From: Echinarachnius parma
Lineage: Eukaryota > Echinodermata > Echinoidea > Clypeasteroida > Echinarachniidae
Reading direction: 5' to 3'
Assembly: GCA_037951105.1 (NCBI GenBank)
Contig: JBAMJV010003343.1
Location: forward strand, 248,001 to 312,000
DNA length: 64,000 bases
The stretch's first letter is position 1, and each line of letters begins with the position of its first letter. Shown in pieces: positions 9,776 to 21,400 of the stretch. Made by a program: the position numbers and the translations under genes. The notes below the pieces were generated by a model. That model was not told the DNA's origin and searched no databases. It was given only the letters and a program-made list of their open reading frames with translations.

Positions 9776-11850
9776 TTTAGCCTTATACAAAATGGCAAAA
9801 TCATGACTCGTGATTTAACTACCCAAGTTTGATCAAAATGTAACTGTTTGGTTTCGAAGATTGATGTTTCCACGTTGATTCTGTATCGGTAAACTTTCTA
9901 GATTATCACTCAGAGGTAATACAGATTGCTTAAAGGGGACCATCAGGCGAAGAACGTAATTATATGTTTTGGTACCGTTTTGTGATATCAAATAAAAACT
10001 CAACATTTGTCCAAACGATTGTGTAAATTCATAAACTATTTGAAATTAATTACCACCACTTACGGAACCACTATTGTTTCGTGGTTCCGTATGGGCCAAG
10101 CATTTGCAAATGCTTCAATGCAGCTATTCACGCGTACGTTTGGAAACAATAGAATCCCGGACGATTCGTTCGCTCTGGAATAAGTAGTCTTCGTAAAATG
10201 CAGACCCATGAACGCATGCTTTAGAAAAGTGGTGCGTTTTATATTATATATCTTTTTTTTATATATCTTTTTCTGGAAACATATTTTTGTGAACTTGTCG
10301 ATAGAATGGACTACTAAAGAGGTTACCTTTCATGTATAATTAATATTATTTTTGGGGTGGAGGTACCCTTTACCAACGTAATGAGAAGTCAAATGTTGAG
10401 TGGAGGTGACGTATCTGGTGCTTTTTTAATGTTTCGTTGTATTTTCGTGGTGTCAATATTAAAACGTTAATCGTATAATGATAACAAGTAAGTTGTACAG
10501 TCTTAGTGCAGATTCATATTTCCGATTCCCTCATTATTTTGTGAATTGTTCTCATTACAAAAACAAATGTGTTTTATTTTCTATTGTAGAGTCGTCTTAA
10601 ATATCATGTACATATTTAGGTCAAATAATATATATTCTATTATTACTGTTCGTTTCATTCCGTTTTCTGTCGTATTCAAAGTAATGATTACTATGATGAG
10701 AGGTCGTGGTGTAAAGCGATTTATGTTTCGATGCGATTTAGCCTGTGTGAATAAATTGAAATCATGATATGAATCCTCCAATTTCACGTTGCGAAGTTAT
10801 TATATTGTAAAATGTATAGTGATGTTAAATTGCATGAAATACAATCGGTGGATCAAAACCTTACGAATGTAGACCACCTTCAACAAAATGCTACATTTGC
10901 TACAATGTAATAGTATTAATTAAAATATTAGATAATAATAATAATTGCAAATAATAATGATGATAATGAAAAATGATAATAATTATGACTAATAATAATA
11001 ATTATAATTATACTACCAGTAATAAAACTCACAATAATATTGATATTAATAATAACAATAATACTTTTAATCACGATAATGATAATAATGATACGAAGAC
11101 GAAGAGAAAAAAGAAGAAAAAGAATGCAATATAAACAACGTCAACACCAGTATAGAGGTAATGAAAAAAGACGCATTCAGAACTGTGATCAGGACAACAA
11201 GATACAAACATACATCTTACAAAGGTGACTTTCCCAATGGTGACCTTATGTGGATGACATCTGACATATGACAGGTCAAAGAAACGCCACTTTCTTGAAA
11301 TATAAGATCAGGTTGATCACGTGACCATTATTATACACACTGCGGCGCGCGAATTGTTAAACCGTAAGGTGGCAACTGGAGATAATCAGTGAGCAGTGAT
11401 ATTGGACACAGTTTTCAGACCAAAGTGAAAACTGTGCATGATACATTTACTAAATGAACCGCTACTGAACACTTATTCTGGCAATAGAAACGAAGAAGAG
11501 AGGATTCAAACCCATGTTATCAAGAAGTCTTGAAGTCCACAGCATGACCATTAGGTCACGTAAATTGCCGATGGTCAGATCGGTCTCATTGTGATTATAA
11601 TCCTCAAAATCACCCAACCCCTAATCTAAATTATGAATATTCATGAGTAGCCCTTGACGTACATAGCTGCTTATGAATAATTAATCAATCTCCAGTTGCC
11701 ATCCTACGGTTTAAAAATTCGACTGCGGCGCCACGTTTTTCTTAGATTCTGAAGGTCGCTTTGGGTTAAAGGACCTAGACCAAGAAGACTATAACCTTGA
11801 TAATTCTGCGTCTATCACATCATTGTTCGGCTGGTGGCTTAACCATAGCT
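9776..11850. repeat. Composite interspersed repeat X (copy 1)
   Basis: Much of this stretch recurs in inverse orientation at about 43085-44790 and partly at 50232-50500. Matching blocks include the 'atgttctcattacaaaaacaaatgtg' area (10546 on) and 'ggcgccacgtttttcttaga' (11727 on). One subsegment, 'cctagaccaa...ggctggtggct' (about 11772-11850), is in the same orientation in both copies, so it has been inverted in one of them. The AT-rich middle (10920-11110) is a run of AAT/AAC-type simple sequence. No protein is recognised. Confidence 0.7.
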
Positions 11851-12067
11851 TTTGTATCAAATGTTTGATCATTTAAATGCAAGATAACAGCTCCACCCCA
11901 AAACTCACACAAACACAAAAACGAACAGACAGAAACAAACACACCTACACGCGCGTAGTAATGCACAGTTGCACACTCATACATACATGTACATTATGAA
12001 CACACACTCATTGTTCTTGTATGTTCTTGTATAACACACAGATTATTGTTCGCACATCTACAATCAC
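11851..12067. other. Unassigned, no gene seen
   Basis: This is AC-rich sequence with scattered cac/aca words and no coding or structural feature. Confidence 0.5.
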
Positions 12068-12229
12068 AGGGACCGCGGAACCGGGGGGGGGGGGGGGGGG
12101 GGGGGGCTGCAGCCCCCCACTTTTTTGGCTAAACACAAAGAAATACATAAGCATAACATAAAGAAATACATTACAGTTCAAATGTTATCAGCCCCCCCCC
12201 CCCACTTTCAAAACCATTCCGCGGCCCCT
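12068..12229. mobile_element. Short G/C-run MITE with CCGCGGAA ends (copy 1)
   Basis: The left end AGGGACCGCGGAACC plus a G run is inverted at the right as a C run, then TTCCGCGGCCCCT. The interior 'cacttttttggctaaacac...aaatacat...ttatcag' matches, in reverse, the copy at 25991-26174. At about 160 bp it has no coding capacity. Confidence 0.8.
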
Positions 12230-12930
12230 AAATCATACACACATAAGGAATGTTCAACTTAAATAAATTATTAAGAAAAAGTCGAATACCATGTTTATAT
12301 CATTTTTATATCATATTATATTTATTGCAGAGATAATTCAGTAGGCCTATTATTTTGTTGAAGATACATGTAAATGGTTCCTGCACATTTTATAAGACTA
12401 ATGGAGTTATAAACTACAATACCTTATACACTGTAGCAAGTACCGTGGATGTAAAATGATCAATTTATTTTAATGGGGGCTTTGTCCATTGCGTGTTCGA
12501 AATGACAGACACGGTCTATCTCTTCAAACAACATTATCAGTCATAGCTCAACCCCTCTCTATTTCTATACTCCTTATACTTTTTTAATGTCTTGTATAAA
12601 GCGTTTAAATAGGCTTGAGCGCTATATAAATTTGTCATATCATTATTATTATTATCTTAATTGAGCCACGCTGAGCTCCCTAGATTAGTAGGGTACTAGG
12701 GTATTTTGGACGGGGACCAACGTTGTGCGAGTTATGATATTAATGAGCGGGGGAAACATTTACACAAATGTTAATTAATTAAGTTTTGCCAGGTTTGGAC
12801 TTGTATGTTCGCAGTTAGCAATAGGAAAAGATGTGCCACTGATGACGTCATCTTAATTCGTGGACCAAGGTTATGCTATCGATGAATGTATAAAGCTTCT
12901 GACTACTTGAGCAATGATGAATTAAGGGGT
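12230..12930. other. Unassigned intergenic sequence with a SINE-like 'gcgctatataaa' block
   Basis: The sequence 'gagcgctatataaatttgtcatatcattattattattat' (about 12618-12655) resembles the 3' end of common marine-animal short repeats: a 'gcgctatataaa' motif followed by an ATT tail. A related 'gatagacatttatataacgc' block occurs at 13337-13358. No genes are seen. Confidence 0.4.
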
Positions 12931-12934
12931 TTCA

Positions 12935-13030
12935 GGGAAGAACGCCGTCGTAGGGTTTTATATAGCTCAGATGGTAGAGCACCGGTCTAGCAATCCGGAG
13001 GTCTCGGGTTCGAATCCCGTTGGAATTCCA
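12935..13030 (+). repeat. tRNA-derived SINE-like sequence (second copy)
   Basis: It contains 'tagctcagatggtagagc' (D arm/A box), CCGGTCTAGCAATCCGG (anticodon arm, loop AGC, Ala-type) and 'gggttcgaatcccgt' (T arm/B box). The D, anticodon and T arms fold well but the 7-bp acceptor stem does not, and the 49-65 pair is a mismatch. It shares the 5' leader 'gggtttcNgggaag' with the copy at 4719. A decayed tRNA gene is possible, but the shared leader favours a SINE. Confidence 0.6.
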
Positions 13031-14140
13031 TTTTTCTTTGCTCACTTTTAATCACAATATATTCTTGGTCAGTTTCTCTATATGTTTGAATTAATTGGTC
13101 ACGATATGATTTAACAATGGATCATTATTTTAATAATTTGGGATAACACCAGATTGTTTGCAATCGCTGTCATTTCGATAACATGAACTCTGTACAACAC
13201 TTATTTTGCTCATAATATATGATTTAGCTCAGGATTACGATCGGTGGCATAGTTTGTGCTGATGAACCACACCAGTCATGCACATTAGCAATTTACTAAC
13301 ACTGAACATGCAAAATTGATTTACTTGATAATAATAATGATAGACATTTATATAACGCAAATTGCAAAAGAGCCTCGAGGGACAAAACGTGTGCCTGGTC
13401 ACTGCTATATTGACTAAATTTGAGGATGGCATATTAATATTAACAGTGGACTTAAGTTGTGGCACTGATGTTTTGAGTCGTTTGGTGCAACCTACAACCT
13501 CAAGGATTGTACCCTTATATGGCAGGTTCAAGCTCAAGGTGGACGTTTGTACCTTTGCCGTAAGCTGCAATAATATTTTACATCTTAACGTGCAAACAGA
13601 CACCCTCGATCGAATAAGCGATCGGGGTGTTCAGTGATTGAAAGGTGCAATACTAAGCAAAGTTCGCGTTAGTAAAAGTAAGATGCACAGACATGGTTCC
13701 ACTTGATAAATGTGTATATCTGTGATACAATGACAACATGGCATCAAGGAACCCCTATACTCGAGATGTAGGTGAGTTTGGACCTAGAGTTAGTTACAAA
13801 GTTAGAAGATCAATTTTACAATAACTAGTTTGTTTTTAAATGATTGAACTGTCTTGAGATGTTGATCATTAGAGATTAATGATTAAGGAGTTTTCTATCG
13901 AACCTAAACTCACATGTTAATTATCTGCCAAAGTTAATTTGCTCTCAAATTATAACATAATAATTGGTATGGTTTTAACTCGATGACATAATAGTCACAC
14001 ACAGTGTACGTGCTTTTCACAAAACGATAATTCCATGTTTTCAATCTCTTACGTTTAAGCTCACCTCCCCAACCAAGGAGTACAAGAGAGGGGATATATT
14101 GCAAATACTCTTATCAGTAATCGAGTTGTCGTTTGGGATA
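13031..14140. other. Unassigned, probably 3' flank of the lectin exon
   Basis: Two overlapping opposite-strand ORFs (13235-13603 and 13362-13637) show no domain. A possible tiny exon-like string with a GTGAGT donor occurs at about 13739-13772 but has no support. Candidate polyadenylation signals for the minus-strand lectin exon would lie here. Confidence 0.4.
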
Positions 14141-14374
14141 TTAATTAGATTCGAACCGACAAAAGAACGGTCTTGTATCCAAGGTACACGGGACGTCGCT
14201 CCATCCCTGTTTCTCGTAGTAGTTTCCTCCAGCCCCACCAACCATCGCACATTCTCTAATGCCATCCGAGTCACTTGGCTCACAGCTGGCCCAGTTGAAG
14301 TAGTTGACAGGGGTTTCATCTGACCATTGGTAGTTGCTCTCATAGGCGAGATCGTTTAACCCAATCCAATAAGT
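14141..14374 (-). CDS. C-type lectin domain, 3'-terminal coding exon
   Basis: On the minus strand an acceptor (ttcttacatacag) precedes TYWIGLNDLAYESNYQWSDE at phase 0. The exon encodes 77 residues to a stop and forms the second half of a CTLD: WIGL (residues 3-6), QWSD, NYFNW, CEPSDSDG, ECAMV, GWSDVPC and FFCRFES. C42, C63 and C72 of the exon are the conserved CTLD cysteines. EPS stands where mannose-type lectins have EPN, and WSD replaces WND, so calcium/sugar ligands are largely kept. An extra Cys replaces the usual Gly before EPS. The N-terminal half is not adjacent on this strand. Its phase and boundary match the orphan N-terminal exon at 54844-55146. It is likely a secreted pattern-recognition or adhesive lectin. 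Confidence 0.85.
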   Translation of the reverse strand, partial: TYWIGLNDLAYESNYQWSDETPVNYFNWASCEPSDSDGIRECAMVGGAGGNYYEKQGWSDVPCTLDTRPFFCRFESN

Positions 14375-14609
14375 CTGTATGTAAGAATAACAACACAGAT
14401 ACATTGTTATCCATATCAGGTCAAGATTAGTCAGTTAGGTGTTGTCCGTAAAAAAAGATGGCGACTGCATAATAATGAACGTTCATAATGGTCATATAGC
14501 CTAGTCAAACTGAATTTTAGTAACTGAAATGTGCACGTACAAATCTGATAATTCAAAACTCAGCCATGCTTGATTTTGTAAAATCACATTATGAACGTTT
14601 GAGTTAAAA

Positions 14610-14720
14610 GGCACCTGTTGCACCACAAATTGCCGGCCCTGCACAAATTATCGCCGACAACTTGTCATCCCGACGACAATCTGTGCTGATATTTGACACC
14701 ACAAATAGTCGCCAGCTATC
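14610..14720. repeat. CACAAATTGTCG palindrome cluster (diverged)
   Basis: Words of the form CACAAATTGNCG and CGACAA.TTGTG recur in both orientations, preceded by 'ctgttgcaccacaaattg'. The same arrangement, better preserved, occurs at 29819-29970 and 60905-61078. Confidence 0.65.
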
Positions 14721-15128
14721 GAGCACTTTTGATTTTAAAATATTTTTAAAAATTCAAAAAATCTGAATTTCTCGAGGCTTGTTAGTACAAGATTACCTTC
14801 ACAAACATACCAAATCCGACTCAATTTATAATCAATGAAAATACTCTTTAAGTACTGTGGAAGAAGAATCGCCTATTACAGCAATACTACTAGTACTCTA
14901 CAAGTATGTATACTGACATGTGGTGATAAACATCCCAATCCTCGCCCTATAACTGTAAGTGAGAACCAATCTAATCTTACTCTTACACCCACTCTAAGAC
15001 CTATGCCATACAAATATAGAAAGCACAGTAAACAAGTTTGTGAGATTAACCAAAAATGTAAAAATATTTCTAGCTGTAATAAAGTATCATCTCACCAAAT
15101 AAACCAACTGTGGATAGTAGGAGGGTAG

Positions 15129-15990
15129 AATTCAACACAATTTGAAACTTACATTGAGCCTTCTGATGTAAAAAGTACTTTTAATTTCTTTTTGAGAATA
15201 TATGATTTCAGTGGGAAAAGAGGATCTTCTCAAAGCTGTAACTTGTAAGTACTGCCCTCTAACTACAAAAGTAGACCAGTTGTTGCATGTTTAGGCTTTT
15301 GCCCAGTCAAATTCTCAAATTCCCAAATTCCTACTGAAACTGCAGAACAGTGACCAGTACAAACAAAAAATGCAATGACGGGCTATTTGAAAGGATCTTG
15401 CAACATCTGTGTCTATTGTCTGTGCATGTATGAATTGACTGCCTGGCCATGGGCCCTGGTTTAGCTTTTGTATAACTATAAGTGTAACAAAGAATGTACG
15501 TCAATCTGTGACTATCTTTACAGCCAGCTTTGAACTACTTACATGCCATGGTCATGATTCAATGAAGCCTTCATTCAATCATGACCATGTTAATCTTATA
15601 CTACTGTTCGAAGTTTGTAAGAATTCTTTAAAATGAAGGCATGATAAGCCTATATTGTTTGTTGAACAAAGCCATATAGTATGCTATTACAGCCATAGCA
15701 CATCAAATTGAAAGTGTGAAAAACAACTAGTTTAAGGCTAGGCAGACAGGAGATTTCCCCAGTGTTTGCTTTGACAATGAGGGCAGCTGACTATCAAGTT
15801 TTTTTTTACCAGGCAAAGGAGTAAGGGGGTAATGCAGCATGATGTTAAATCCTTGTCTTGTAGGGGTGTCTTACATCCTGTGTTATTAGTACTGATAACT
15901 CTTGTGATTTTCATTCATTTCAACGATATGGTTGTACTTCTGTAATAAATCACAAGTTGTGTCTTGATTCAAGTTAATGGCAAATAATTA
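15129..15990. other. Unidentified insertion in LINE B
   Basis: About 860 bp separates the PNPRP and WNSRSI motifs, which are normally much closer in CR1 ORF2. It contains a 20-bp-arm hairpin (15547-15589; one mismatch) but no identifiable ends or ORF. Confidence 0.45.
15547..15589. repeat. Short inverted repeat (hairpin)
   Basis: CATGGTCATGATTCAATGAA and its near-complement (one mismatch in 20) are separated by about 3 bases. No U-rich tail suggests a terminator; the significance is unknown. Confidence 0.7.
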
Positions 15991-16169
15991 AGTCATTGGG
16001 CATCAATAGAGTTAGGGCAACACGTAGAAGTCGTAGGGGAGGTCGGAATCAGAGACCGGCCGATGCTCCTTCTGTGGATGCTTTAAACATTGATGATTGT
16101 GCATTGGAAAAGCCTACAAAATTTGCTTTGTGGAATTCCAGATCTATTAGATCTAAAGTTCCTATACCA

Positions 16170-16425
16170 TTACGTTTCACTAAGTTAGCTGTGATCTTCA
16201 CCACGGTGGAAATCAACTCAAGCATTTTAATAGCTTTCGTCAACATTCCATGCCCTGTTAACTGCCCCCCGAGACCTAGTGGTATTATAGAGATAATCTC
16301 CTCCGGTTACACGAAGTAAACCGATAAGAACGGTGTAAACGGTGATAACATTCTACACGGCACGAATCTCTCAACCTCTCCTCAGGCCTGAGAAGCGGAT
16401 ATTTTCTAACTTGGGTGAAACGTAA
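16170..16425. mobile_element. Roughly 250-bp MITE inside the LINE B endonuclease
   Basis: CATTACGTTTCAC (16170-16182) and GTGAAACGTAATG (16413-16425) are perfect inverted ends; an AAGTTAG/CTAACTT pair extends the similarity. Removing the segment restores an uninterrupted LINE frame, SKVPILCDLVIKRNIDI, running into AAITETWL. That confirms it as an insertion rather than native LINE sequence. Confidence 0.8.
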
Positions 16426-17840
16426 TGCTTTGTGATCTTGTTATTAAACGCAATATTGACATTGCTGCAATAACTGAAACCTGGCTTAATGGAGACCATC
16501 GTGATGCTCGGCCAATTGCTGATCTATCATGTACCCTTCCTACACATGACATATACCATGTCCCTCGTGAGGGTAGAACTGGTGGAGGTGTGGCAGTTCT
16601 GTTGACAAAAACATTCAAAGTTCACCAACATGTGACCTCTTGGAATTCATTTGAATGCATTGACCTTCTCATTACTAGTCGACAACATTAATCCTTGAGT
16701 CTTCTTGTTATTTATCGACCACAACGAACAAGAGACCATAAATCTACATTTCAACCCTTTATTCAGGAATTTGGCTCTCTTTTAGAACAACTTGCAACTG
16801 AGAAAAATAGTCTCCCTATAGTCGGAGATTTCAATTTTCATGTTGATGATTTGTCTAATCGTGAAACTTTAGCCTTCCTTGATATTGTAGATACATTTGG
16901 TTTGGAGCAACATGTGACCATATCTACACATCGTGAGGGTCATACCCTAGATCTTATTCTCACACGTAGATTGGATTCATTCGTTACTAATATATCCACA
17001 ACACATTATTTGCCATCCGATCATGCTGCAGTTATATGCACTCTTTCAATTAATAAACCAGAGTTAGTCAAAGTAGACATCGCTTTTCGCAAGATTAATG
17101 CCATAGACATTAAAGTTTTTCGTTCTGATATTCTTGCATCAGAGCTTTTTACTTTCCCTGCATCTGACATTGATGAGCTGGTTAAGCAGTACAATCGTGT
17201 GCTAGCCTCTATCCTTGATCAGCATGCACTAATAATTAGACGTTCTATAACATGTCGTCCAAATGCTTCCTGGTACAATGAATCACTTCACGATATGAAA
17301 CGGAAGGTTCGTCGCTCAGAAAGAAAATGGCGGAAATCTTGTCTTGAGGTGGATCGTGATATCTTTCAACAGGTGTCGAAACGATATAACGAACCCTTAC
17401 TTGAGTCAAAAAGTATATATCATCAGGATAGACTTCAGTCTTCCGGTAATACTAAACAATGGTTTCAGATTATCAATAAGATGTGCACTGCAAAGGCATC
17501 TGTGGTCCTCCCAAGTACAGACAATGATGAGGGCGGTGACTCTTTAGCTGATCAATTTTCACAATTTTTCAGCAACAAGGTTAAATCTGTTTTAGATAAC
17601 ATTAACCCATCTTTAAGTACTTGTGTAGAGACATTTCAATTATGTAGTTCAGAATTTAATAAATTTGTTCCAATATCCATTGAAGCTGTGAAGCGTATCA
17701 TTGTGAACTCTAAACCTACTACTTGTCGTTCTGACCCAATACCAACTTTTCTTTTAAAACGTTGTTTGGATGAAATTGCACCAATGATTACACAAATAAT
17801 TAAATTATCATTTGAAACTGGATATTTCCATGTGATATGA
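16426..17840 (+). pseudogene. LINE B ORF2 endonuclease and RT N-terminus
   Basis: The frame reads LCDLVIKRNIDIAAITETWL, with the catalytic Glu in ITETWL, then GGGVAVLL, VIYRPQ, PIVGDFNFHVDD (GDFN), TLDLILT and SDHAAV (SDH), the complete AP-endonuclease signature. A TAA at 16689-16691 interrupts between SRQH and LLVIYRP, with the frame unchanged on both sides. The region to 17840 is the EN-RT linker and the start of RT (SDPIPTFLLKRCL). The frame ends at TGA by a small deletion near FETGYF. Confidence 0.85.
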
Positions 17841-19142
17841 AACACTCATATGTTCTGCCCTTGATAAAGGGTGCAAAGCTGAATCCAGATGATTTGTCAA
17901 TTATCGACCTGTTGCAAATGTATCATTTTTGTCAAAGGTTTTAGAGCGTGCTGCTGTGCTTCAGCTTCAGGAATACTTACATGCTAATTCTTTGTTTGCC
18001 ACAATGCAGTCTGCATATAGAACTCATTAGAGTTGTGAAACGGCTCTAGTACGTGTCTACAATGACCTGCTTCTTAGTGTTGATAGAGGAGAAGAGGCCA
18101 TAGTTGTTCTTCTTGATTATTCGGCCGCTTTCGATACAATCAATCACAATATTCTTTTTCAGCGCCTACAAGACAGGTTTGGACTGCATGGTTAGGCCCT
18201 AGCATGGGTGAAATCATACTTTTTTGACAGATCCCAATCTGTTATTGTCAAATCATGTCTTTCTAATTTTAGCTACCCAAAGGAAGGCGTCCCGCAGGGG
18301 TCTGTGTTTGGACCGCTTGCTTTTTCGCTTTATGTTTCACCATTAGAGGATATTATTGCTAGTCATGGGGTATCTCGTATGATATATGCAGATGATACTC
18401 AAATTTATGTTGTTTTTAAATCTTTAGAGTTTAAAAAATATTCAAGATTGGTCTTCATTAAATATGTTGTGTTTAAATGAAAGAAAGACTGAAGTAATTC
18501 ATGTATCCTCCCGTTATCGAAACACTGCATCCCTTGATGTGGCGTTCAATGATAAAACGTTGAAAAAGGTAGATTGCATTCGTAATCTTGGGGTTATGTT
18601 TGATAAGAATTTGTTAATGGTTAATCATATTAATAAAGTCTGTCAATGTGCCTCATTATCATTGTATAGAATTGGTGAAATTAGACAATACTTAAATGAA
18701 AATATGACTGTTAAACTTGTACATGCTTTTATTTCATGTTATCTTGACTATTGTAATAGTCTTTTTTACAATTTACCCGAAACTCAGTTGAATCGCCTTC
18801 AAAAAATACAAAACCGTTTCTGCGGCTCGGCTAGTATCTAGATCTCAAGTAAATGAGCATACTACTCCTATTTTAAAAAGATTACATTGGTTGCCTGTCA
18901 AGGCTCGTATTGAGTTTAAAATTCTTGTACTTAAGTGTCTCCATAATATGGCACCAGCGTATTTGATGGAATTAATTGTAGAATATAAACCAGGCAGAAC
19001 TTTGCGTTATCAGGATAACTCTGTTTTAATTGTTCCTAAAATATTCACTAAATCATATGGTGATCGATCATTTCAAGTGCAGAATTGTGGAACAGAACAC
19101 CAAGCCACATTAAACAATCTGGGTCATTGTTACAATTTATGA
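17841..19142 (+). pseudogene. LINE B ORF2 reverse transcriptase and C-terminus
   Basis: In shifting frames one can read KHSYVLPLIKGAKLNPDD, LLDYSAAFDTINHNILF (first catalytic Asp), YPKEGVPQGSVFGPLAF, YADDTQIYV near 18384 (catalytic pair), CIRNLGVMFDKNL and LHWLPVKARIEFKI. At least three stops (for example after AYRTH and after GLHG) and several frameshifts are present. The last part (18703-19542) is repeated at 22363-23214. Confidence 0.83.
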
Positions 19143-20168
19143 CAAGCCCTGAAAACTCACTTGTTCCATTGTTACTTTCCTTGATATTCAATGTTTGTGT
19201 AATTAAGAATGTATTACAAGTAGTATAATAATTATTAATAATTCAATGAAAGGTGTTTTTTGGGGAGTGTGAACTCTGGGTATATATGAAGTGAAGTGCA
19301 GCATGGCTGTTAGGGTTAGGCTTAGGCCTATATGTCTTATTAGAGCCCTTGTGAATGATATGCTTGGTTAGACTTGCCTTTGGGTAACTTCTGCCGGGTA
19401 AACAGGGCAATAAGATCAGGCACCTGTCCCCGGTAGGGCTAGATTAGTCACATAACATGCTGTATTTGATTTCATTTTATTCTATTTTATGTACGTTCAC
19501 TCTTCTGGGATATCTCCTTCAGTTGTACTTGATAGTAATTAACAGTGCTGTAGTCGAGTCCACCCTGTCCGAGTCCGAGTCCGAGTCCGAGTCCCTGGAG
19601 TCCGAGTCGAGTCCAAGTCCGAGTCCGAGTCCGAGTCCCGGACATCCGAGTCCCGAGTCCCGGGCATCCGAGTCCGAGTCCGAGTCCGAGTCCCAATGGG
19701 AAAATCTCAAATTGCAATTCTTTTTATGTCACAACAGTTCCATTATTGATAAATGCCTTTCAGTGAACTCTCTATAACATAAATAGTTGTCTGGTTCATT
19801 GTAAACTTCCATTTGTCAGATATATTTTAACTCTTCTTACTACAACAGTTATCTTCATAATAGACATCATCAAATAAATGACAAAGAGTTATCTGCAGAA
19901 ATGATTTTGGGCAATGTCAAAGGTTATTATTACAGAGTATGAGACAAATTCAAGTATTGATATCTATGCAGGATAAAAAGTTCATAAAAAGTGTGACAGA
20001 CGGGACAAGAATTTAGTTGATCTTTGTCACCCTTAAATTTCCCCAAAATACAGTGGATAAGGAACTGCTGCATATCTTTTCCTAAGGTTCACTGTCAAAT
20101 GGATTAATGGGATATAACTTTATGTGCAAACAGTCAAGTTGCTGAAAAGTAATCATTGTTGAAGTTAA

Positions 20169-20706
20169 AGGGGTAGTTTAGTTTTGGTAAGGCTGAACTT
20201 AAGTAGCCAAAACCTGCACAGTAACATTATAAACTAATAGTTATAACTCCACCATGCTCGAAAGGTATACAAAATTACAAACGACTAAGTAAAAAGCCTG
20301 TTATCATTCAAAAGGAGCCATTGAAGCACAAGAGGGCGCTTTTTAAAAAGGCATTGGTTTCAACCATTTTTCATACAAAATTATGCATGTGATGTTTTAT
20401 TGATATAATGATTAAATAGCGAGATCATCAACAACTATTTAAAAAACGCTTTTGAAAATTTTTGAACAAGTGCAAGCATTTTTTTTTCTTTTTTCTAAAA
20501 ATCATCTAATTATTTGGGCCCCAAATAACTATAAGATCAGATATATTTATTGATATTTCGGCCGTTTCTGGGTCGATTTTCACCAAATAAAGTTTATTCT
20601 GCCATTAAAATTGCATGTTCTTTCAAATTCGACACTCAGTTTTTCATTACCTCACAAAAAAAATTGTGATCTGCAGCGCCCTCTCTACCAAAACTAAACT
20701 ACCACT
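20169..20706. mobile_element. TTAA-target MITE, family T1
   Basis: It is flanked by TTAA at 20165-20168 and 20707-20710, with ends AGGGGTAGTTTAGTTTTGG and the complementary AAACTAAACTACCACT. The interior shares blocks with the copies at 27273, 52133 and 63059. It is nested inside the hAT-like element. Confidence 0.88.
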
Positions 20707-20923
20707 TTAAGCATGAATTTCAGCATTTTTCTAATCTTTTTAAGATCACAATTTTTAGCAAAAAATATCAAATATCTGAAAATTCACGTTTTGTGCCATA
20801 AACTGTCAGTTATGAACAGATGAGCATGATATCATCCTAAGAAGCAATGAAGAGCAATCACTGTCAAGAACCAATTGGAAAGAAAAGAAATACTGATTAA
20901 AAACGTAATTCAAATTTATCATG

Positions 20924-20939
20924 GGGGGGGGGGGGGGGG
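20924..20939. repeat. Poly-G tract
   Basis: A G homopolymer lies within the hAT-like element. Confidence 0.9.
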
Positions 20940-21097
20940 TGCTACATAATTGACTGAAACTGAAGGGACTGGTGCGATAATTATATTTCTTGAAATTGGT
21001 GTGAATTATTCAGTCGCATGCATCTATCATGACCTGATTGAAGTTTGAAATTGAACTATGATTTTGTTATCAGATTGGATGGTTATATACTGCAATA

Positions 21098-21400
21098 CAG
21101 GGTGGCCCCCAAAAAACGGAACGGGGCACTTCCCAAAATATAGTAATACAATGATATGTCCATAGGATATGGTATCTTTTCCAATGAAAAACGATACTTA
21201 GAACAGTCATCTTGGTCGAATAGTTTTTGTTTTATAGGGCGCGCTGAGTGACACCATGTCAGGTTCCCATTCTTGTCAATTTTTACCAAGTCAGTGCCTG
21301 ATAAATCGCACTTACTGTTCGTCATATCATCAAACAACCATGCCCATTCTCTCAGCACACAGCTGAATGCACACTAACAATAGCGCGCGTATTGCTCGTT
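21098..21400. mobile_element. Fragment of TA-target (mariner-like) MITE family M1
   Basis: The left end CAGGGTGGCCCCCAAAAAAC, preceded by TA, matches the ends of the complete copy at 48859-49095. The following 'gacaccatgtcaggt', 'accaagtcagtgcc' and 'cacactaacaatNgcgcgc' blocks match 49330-49690. The right end is not clear. Short ORFs inside are not recognised as transposase. Confidence 0.7.

Larger units (their letters stand above)
14835..19534 (+). mobile_element. LINE B: CR1-like non-LTR retrotransposon, interrupted and decayed
   Basis: The 5' part (14835-15128) contains ILTCGDKHPNPRP, a form of the GD..PNPGP motif near the N-terminus of CR1-type ORF2. The reading resumes at 15996 with FALWNSRSIRSK, the usual lead-in to the endonuclease, and continues through EN, RT and the C-terminal LHWLPVKARIEFKI motif to a 3' UTR ending next to the hAT-like element. 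The gap 15129-15990 carries no recognisable LINE sequence and is probably another insertion. Several stops and frameshifts are present, so it is a dead copy. Confidence 0.85.

Noticed and set aside
12957-13030. Functional tRNA-Ala(AGC) gene
   Set aside because: Acceptor stem does not pair and the 5' leader is shared with a second copy, so a SINE or pseudo-tRNA is likelier.
13739-13772. Short ATG-to-donor string (MASRNPYTRDV then GTGAGT)
   Set aside because: Too short, no signal peptide and no partner exon.
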